Assembly: GCA_021202575.1 (NCBI GenBank)
Contig: JAJQCU010000066.1
Span: 1 to 10,135 of the forward strand
Direction of reading: 5' to 3'
DNA from: Lachnospiraceae bacterium
Lineage (GTDB): Bacteria; Bacillota; Clostridia; Lachnospirales; Lachnospiraceae
Length of the DNA: 10,135 bases
The notes under the pieces are model-generated. The model had not been told where the DNA came from and did not search any database. It saw only the letters and a program-made list of their open reading frames with translations. Made by a program: the position numbers and the translations under genes. Positions 6,591 through 10,135 of the stretch are shown piece by piece (the stretch's first letter is position 1; the number at the start of each line of letters is the position of its first letter).

Positions 6591-7631
6591 TTATTCTCTG
6601 ATATACGGCGCGGTATTCTCCGCGATCGTGTCGCTGATCGCCTGCAGATTCTCGCTGACCTCGTAATCCGTCTGTCCGAAAAGGAGCTCATGCACATAGG
6701 AGGCCGTCACCGTCAGATCCGTGGTCACAATGCTGTCGCCGCAGCTTAAGTCCGCGAAGACCCTCTGATCCGCGGTGGGCACGCCACCCTCATCCGTGAT
6801 ATAATACTCTGAAATCTGCCCCGCCAGCTCAATCATATCCTCCACGTCCACACTGGTAGCAATGTACTGGGCGCCCACATTGATGGCTTTCGTCAAAGTC
6901 GCCAGATCGGTCTGCTGAGCCGCGTCCATGATCGCCATCAGTACTTCCCTCTGTCTGGCTGTCCTGGTAAAGTCGCTGCCCGCGGTGGCTCTGATCCGGC
7001 AGTACGCCACGGCCTGCAGGCCATCCACCAGCTGATATCCGGCCTCCGTGATCTCAGTGTAGCCGATTTCCATGTCCACCGCCATGCTCAGCTGGTATCC
7101 GTTCACATACTGGATCTCCTGCTCGTCTATCTCGATGTAGATACCGCCGAGGACGTCAATAACCTCCTTAAGCCCCTCAAAGCCGATAGCTACAAAATCC
7201 GTGATGTCCAGGTCAAAATTGGCGTTCAGCATGCTGATGGCCTGCTGGGGGCCTCCCCTGGCGTAAGCCGCGTTGCACTTGCTGTAGGTATCGTCCCCCA
7301 GATTCAGATATGTATCCCTGTAAACGCTTAACAGCTTGACCTCCCCGGTGTCCTGATTGACACTGGCTATGATCATAGTATCGCTTCTTGTGTTTTTCGT
7401 CAACTCCCCAACCGTAGAATCCAGGCCAAATAACGCAATATTGCGGTAGCCCTTCATCTCAACGCTTTCCTTGACCTCCTCCTGAATCTGGACCTCCTCC
7501 TCAGGAATCTCCACCTTGGTCACTCCCTCGGTGGCGCTGGTCAGGTGCACTACGTTTTTGAGAATCATGACTACCGCAATCAGTACTACAAGCTCCACGC
7601 CAAAAATGACAAACTTCAGTTTTTTCTTCAT
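6591..7631 (-). CDS. LytR-CpsA-Psr (LCP) family cell-wall protein
   Basis: The 346-aa protein has a short Lys-rich cytoplasmic start, one membrane helix (about 7-24), an acidic spacer (about 40-58) and an extracytoplasmic LCP domain (about 82-235). Family motifs are visible: TRSDTMIIASVN (81-92), LLSVYRDTYL with Arg105-Asp106 (SIPRD-like), KCNAAYARGG (118-127), FVAIGFEGLKEVIDVLGG (146-163), and YCRIRATAGSDFTRTARQREVL with Arg212, Arg214, Asp220, Arg223 and Arg227. LCP proteins transfer undecaprenyl-linked anionic polymers (teichoic acid or capsule) to peptidoglycan. ATG 7631 is chosen because it gives MKKKLKF directly before the membrane segment. A TTG six codons earlier lacks a ribosome binding site. 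The site for the chosen start is weak (GGGGCGG, 9 nt). A poor promoter candidate lies at 7761-7790 (TACATT, 18 nt, TATACT). The neighbouring two-component genes may respond to the same envelope conditions, but that is inference. Confidence 0.92.
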   Translation of the reverse strand: MKKKLKFVIFGVELVVLIAVVMILKNVVHLTSATEGVTKVEIPEEEVQIQEEVKESVEMKGYRNIALFGLDSTVGELTKNTRSDTMIIASVNQDTGEVKLLSVYRDTYLNLGDDTYSKCNAAYARGGPQQAISMLNANFDLDITDFVAIGFEGLKEVIDVLGGIYIEIDEQEIQYVNGYQLSMAVDMEIGYTEITEAGYQLVDGLQAVAYCRIRATAGSDFTRTARQREVLMAIMDAAQQTDLATLTKAINVGAQYIATSVDVEDMIELAGQISEYYITDEGGVPTADQRVFADLSCGDSIVTTDLTVTASYVHELLFGQTDYEVSENLQAISDTIAENTAPYIRE

Positions 7632-7803
7632 CTCACTAAACCGCCCCAATGTATAAGTTTCTCTGAAAAGAAAGGAAAGTCCGGCAAAACCTGTCCTTTT
7701 CCCTCATTTCATCCTGTCCGCCGCAAAATTTTCCGTCGCTTCCGGCGAACTCTGAAGGCAAGTATACAGGGCATTTGTTAGAGAAATGTAAAAATTATGA
7801 AAA

Positions 7804-8343
7804 TCAATTTTCCTTCACCGTCTCCGCCATCCGCAGAAGATACTTTTTCGGAAGCCTCCCGCTTCTGATCGAAAGCAAAATCTCCTCCGGCTCACCCTCA
7901 GTTTCATAAGCAGAAACCTCTGGGTCACCAGTTTCAATCGAATTAATATGCACTACCCAGCCGTTGGTTTCCGCGTAAACCGGATTTTCCCAGCTTTCAG
8001 AGAACAGACCGCGCGGGCTGTTCTGGGAAGAAGCCTCATAATCACAGAGCGCCAGAATTTCCTCAATCTCCTCCCTGTCGGTGATCGTCAGCTCCAGGCA
8101 CACGTATCCATCCTCCTGGAGTGTTTTGGAAAATTCCGCGTATTCCTCACTGTCAAGCTCCAGGCTTTCGCCCGTCATATCCACACCGTAATGTCCTCCC
8201 AGGGACAGAAGAATGTCCTCCGTATTCTCAAACTCTTCCTCATAAAAATTCTGGTAAAGATAAAGAGAAACCACATCCTCCGCATTGACGGATTCTACAT
8301 ATCTTCCATATCCCAGATCCTGAAGCGCCTGTATGGTGTTCAC
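7804..8343 (-). CDS. Detached C-terminal domain of the ABC permease (frameshifted continuation)
   Basis: This 179-aa reading frame has no membrane segment and is acidic and soluble. It recalls the extra C-terminal domain that ends long ABC-2 permeases of this group. It begins with GTG 8343, whose GTGA overlaps the stop of the upstream permease, and ACGGAG lies 6 nt ahead, so independent translation is possible. However, the same frame stays open upstream of the GTG. It reads as normal protein there (GYYEEYGRYVNRSLDITEQW) up to the G4 run at 8402-8405, exactly where the permease frame turns into unlikely sequence. I therefore favour a single ancestral gene of about 634 codons split by a 1-nt deletion. 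It ends SGRLPKKYLLRMAETVKEN and no clear terminator follows. I know no function for this domain on its own. Confidence 0.65.
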   Translation of the reverse strand: MNTIQALQDLGYGRYVESVNAEDVVSLYLYQNFYEEEFENTEDILLSLGGHYGVDMTGESLELDSEEYAEFSKTLQEDGYVCLELTITDREEIEEILALCDYEASSQNSPRGLFSESWENPVYAETNGWVVHINSIETGDPEVSAYETEGEPEEILLSIRSGRLPKKYLLRMAETVKEN

Positions 8344-9707
8344 CCACTGCTCCGTGATATCCAGGCTTCTGTTGACATATCTTCCATACTCCTCGTAGTA
8401 TCCCCGGAAGCCTGCAGCAGAGCGTAAATATCCCCCGCGTCCGTGTACTGCATCATGTTCAGCACATTCTGATAAATGGTACCGGTATAGCCCAGGCTGA
8501 TCCCCGCCTCCTCAATCCGCGCCTCTGAGGGCAGATAAGAGTCAAAGCCGTACCAGTCCTGATTGAAGGAAAGCCCCAGAAGGACAGAGCAGGCCACCGC
8601 CACGACCATTGCCCTTCTGTGACTGAAAAATGCCTTGAAATCCATGGAAAAGACAATGTCCAGCACGCCGTAGGCCAGAAACCCGGCCAGGATTCCGCCG
8701 AAAACTCCCCAGGCAGGAGAGCCTCCCGCCACAGCGTTTCCCGATACCGCGGCAAAGAACATCCAGCCGCCAAAGCCCGCGGCCACTGCGGTCACAAAGC
8801 GCATCATGGCGGACAGCCCCTTAAAATAAACGCCGGTCCCGGCCGCCTCGCTGGGCCGCTTCTGATACACCGCGAAGGAAGCGAGAAGCATCAGAGCAGC
8901 GGTCAGAAGCACGATCAGACATTCGCCAAAAAGCTCCCCGGTCATAACCGTATCGCTGAACCGAAGCCCCAGAAGCCACCAGGATGAGATTCCCGGGGCC
9001 AGCCACAGAGCACTTGCTTCAAAAACCACCGGCATCCTATAAAAGGTATCCATGTAAACAGCCAGCCCCATCCAGACAATCAGATAAGCGACAGCCGCCA
9101 CAAAACCCACGAAACAGCTGGTCACTATGGCGTTGAGCGCATTGCCGGAGAGCATGACGCCCAACAGCACCAGATTGTACACTGTCAGAAAGGATACCGT
9201 CAGTACGAGCGCGGTGGTCAGCACACAGCAAAGCAGCGTTCCCGGGATGCCGGATTTGACCATGTCCCCGGCCGCGATGGCCAGAGTAATCAGCAGATTG
9301 ATCACAAATGGCACAATCCAGATCAGAAAGCCGTTGATATAATTGACCCGGAACAGGGTGCTCCTCTTCACCGGCAGGCTGTGCCAGGTATCCACCATAT
9401 CCCTGCGGAACAAATACCGGAAGCCGAACAGGCCCACGATGATGGCTCCCGCAACGGCAATGGCGCCGCACAACACACCGCCATAGACGCCGAACGCATT
9501 GATCATTTCTTCCTGAAGGTACTCCACTGCCTGCGTCTGCATGCCTCTCTCCAGATAATAATTGTAATTGGACCGGTAATTGTTCTGCACCAGCAGGAAA
9601 GCCACCGGCATGCCCAGAAAGCTCCCCAGCATTGACAGCGCCGCCATCCAGACCCGGTGGCGCAGGTCCTCCTTCATATATTTAAAAAAGCAGTGTCCTG
9701 ACGTCAT
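8340..9707 (-). CDS. ABC-2-type transporter permease, probably truncated by a frameshift
   Basis: The 455-codon product is a polytopic membrane protein with about ten hydrophobic segments (roughly residues 20-40, 75-97, 118-145, 155-180, 190-215, 230-250, 258-282, 304-322, 335-355 and 367-384). It opens MTSGHCFFKYMKEDLRHR and carries VDTWHSLPVKRSTLF and YQKRPSEAAGTGVYFK, which I associate with Clostridial permeases encoded beside a GntR-type regulator and a Ytr-like ATPase. Homologues I recall are longer and carry a soluble C-terminal domain. Here the last 20 residues (DTTRSMEDMSTEAWISRSSG) look like out-of-frame sequence, and the natural continuation lies in the -1 frame after residue 435. 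ATG 9707 has GGAGG 9 nt upstream and overlaps the ATPase gene by 26 nt, so the two were translated together. The substrate is unknown. With the ATPase also interrupted, the transporter is probably inactive. Confidence 0.8.
   Translation of the reverse strand: MTSGHCFFKYMKEDLRHRVWMAALSMLGSFLGMPVAFLLVQNNYRSNYNYYLERGMQTQAVEYLQEEMINAFGVYGGVLCGAIAVAGAIIVGLFGFRYLFRRDMVDTWHSLPVKRSTLFRVNYINGFLIWIVPFVINLLITLAIAAGDMVKSGIPGTLLCCVLTTALVLTVSFLTVYNLVLLGVMLSGNALNAIVTSCFVGFVAAVAYLIVWMGLAVYMDTFYRMPVVFEASALWLAPGISSWWLLGLRFSDTVMTGELFGECLIVLLTAALMLLASFAVYQKRPSEAAGTGVYFKGLSAMMRFVTAVAAGFGGWMFFAAVSGNAVAGGSPAWGVFGGILAGFLAYGVLDIVFSMDFKAFFSHRRAMVVAVACSVLLGLSFNQDWYGFDSYLPSEARIEEAGISLGYTGTIYQNVLNMMQYTDAGDIYALLQASGDTTRSMEDMSTEAWISRSSG
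8402..8405 (-). other. Putative frameshift site (G4 run) in the permease
   Basis: Reading TCC GGG GAT ACT ACG in the permease frame gives an unlikely tail and a stop 20 codons later. Stepping back one base at GGGG, or adding a fifth G, gives GGA TAC TAC GAG and joins the permease to the downstream 179-codon frame. Both frames are open on each side, so the exact point is inferred from protein-like character. The site is not a typical X XXY YYZ slippery heptamer. Confidence 0.5.
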
Positions 9708-10135
9708 ATCCCCTTACCTCCGTTTCACTGATGAAAATTTCCTCCAAAGAGAGCGGCAGAAGCTCATAAAACATGGGCTCCAGGCAGCCGAAGGCCATCT
9801 CGATGGCTTCCCTCTCACCCCGCAGAGTGACAGTTCTCAGACTTCCCCTGACATCCTCCCTGAGCACCTTAAACTGCTCCCTGATTTTGTCCATATCCTC
9901 CGGGCGGCGCAGCACGCACTGGACCTTATGGATGTTCATCTTCATCTCATCCATATCCTTTTCCAGCAGAATGCCACCCCGATGAAGCAGGCCCACATAT
10001 TCGCAGATATCCTCCAGCTCCCGCAGATTGTGGGAGGCGATGATGGGCGTCATCCCCCGCTCCTCAATCTCCTAGATAAAAATGGTCTTCACCGCCTGGC
10101 GCATCACCGGGTCAAGGCCGTCGAAGGACTCGTCG
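9682..10135 (-). pseudogene. ABC transporter ATP-binding protein, C-terminal part with in-frame amber stop
   Basis: The gene runs off the right edge, so the Walker A and signature motifs are outside the window. The visible part starts at the end of Walker B and the D-loop (DESFDGLDPVMRQAVK), continues to IFI, meets TAG at 10072-10074, and then reads EIEERGMTPIIASHNLRELEDIC with the H-loop His. This is one continuous ATPase sequence apart from that codon. A C-to-T change in a CAG Gln codon would explain it. The product made from the true start would lose the H-loop and about 130 residues. ATG 10053 has GAGGAG 6 nt ahead, so a 123-residue tail could be restarted, but it lacks Walker A and B and cannot bind ATP normally. 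The 3' end overlaps the permease gene by 26 nt. I expect a GntR-type regulator upstream, as in ytr operons. A sequencing error cannot be excluded. Confidence 0.75.

Noticed and set aside
10072..10074. Amber codon read as pyrrolysine or other recoding
   Set aside because: The site is not catalytic, no recoding element is visible, and a simple nonsense mutation or base-call error explains it.
1..10135. CRISPR arrays, insertion sequences, tRNA or rRNA genes, or a defence system
   Set aside because: No regularly spaced repeats, transposase sequences, cloverleaf folds or defence-gene motifs were seen on either strand.

Overview
The window looks like chromosome of a Gram-positive, anaerobic member of the Clostridia, most likely Lachnospiraceae. 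This rests on strong GGAGG-type ribosome binding sites throughout, sigma-A promoters, a typical Clostridial lipoprotein signal peptide, an LCP cell-wall protein, a VanR/OmpR-type two-component system, an ABC-2 permease with an RPSEAAG motif, and an O2-sensitive glycyl radical enzyme. GC content is moderate, roughly mid-50s by eye. All genes lie on the minus strand, so transcription runs from high to low coordinates. No mobile elements, tRNA/rRNA genes or CRISPR arrays were seen.

Right end (about 7804-10135): a GntR/Ytr-like ABC transporter operon that appears damaged. The ATPase (cut by the window edge) has an in-frame amber codon just after its Walker B/D-loop. The permease reading frame is broken at a G4 run near 8402, so its C-terminal domain continues in another frame as a 179-codon ORF. 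Two independent lesions in one transporter suggest decay, unless one or both are sequence errors.

Centre (about 4071-7631): an LCP (LytR-CpsA-Psr) cell-wall ligase-type protein, then a two-component system whose response regulator and histidine kinase overlap by 4 nt (ATGA). The kinase overlaps a TTG-initiated 91-aa membrane-anchored acidic protein of unknown role by 11 nt.

Left part (1-3967): a nucleoside-use block. Uridine phosphorylase and phosphopentomutase (udp-deoB) turn nucleosides into base plus ribose-5-phosphate. A BMP/PnrA-family lipoprotein, a probable nucleoside-binding component of an ABC importer, has its own strong promoter, a structured leader and a clear terminator. The N-terminal quarter of a YjjI-family glycyl radical enzyme follows, with its own near-consensus promoter. 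In E. coli, yjjI and its activase gene yjjW also sit next to the deo operon (established knowledge). Finding yjjI beside deoB/udp in a distant phylum is the most suggestive functional clue in the window.
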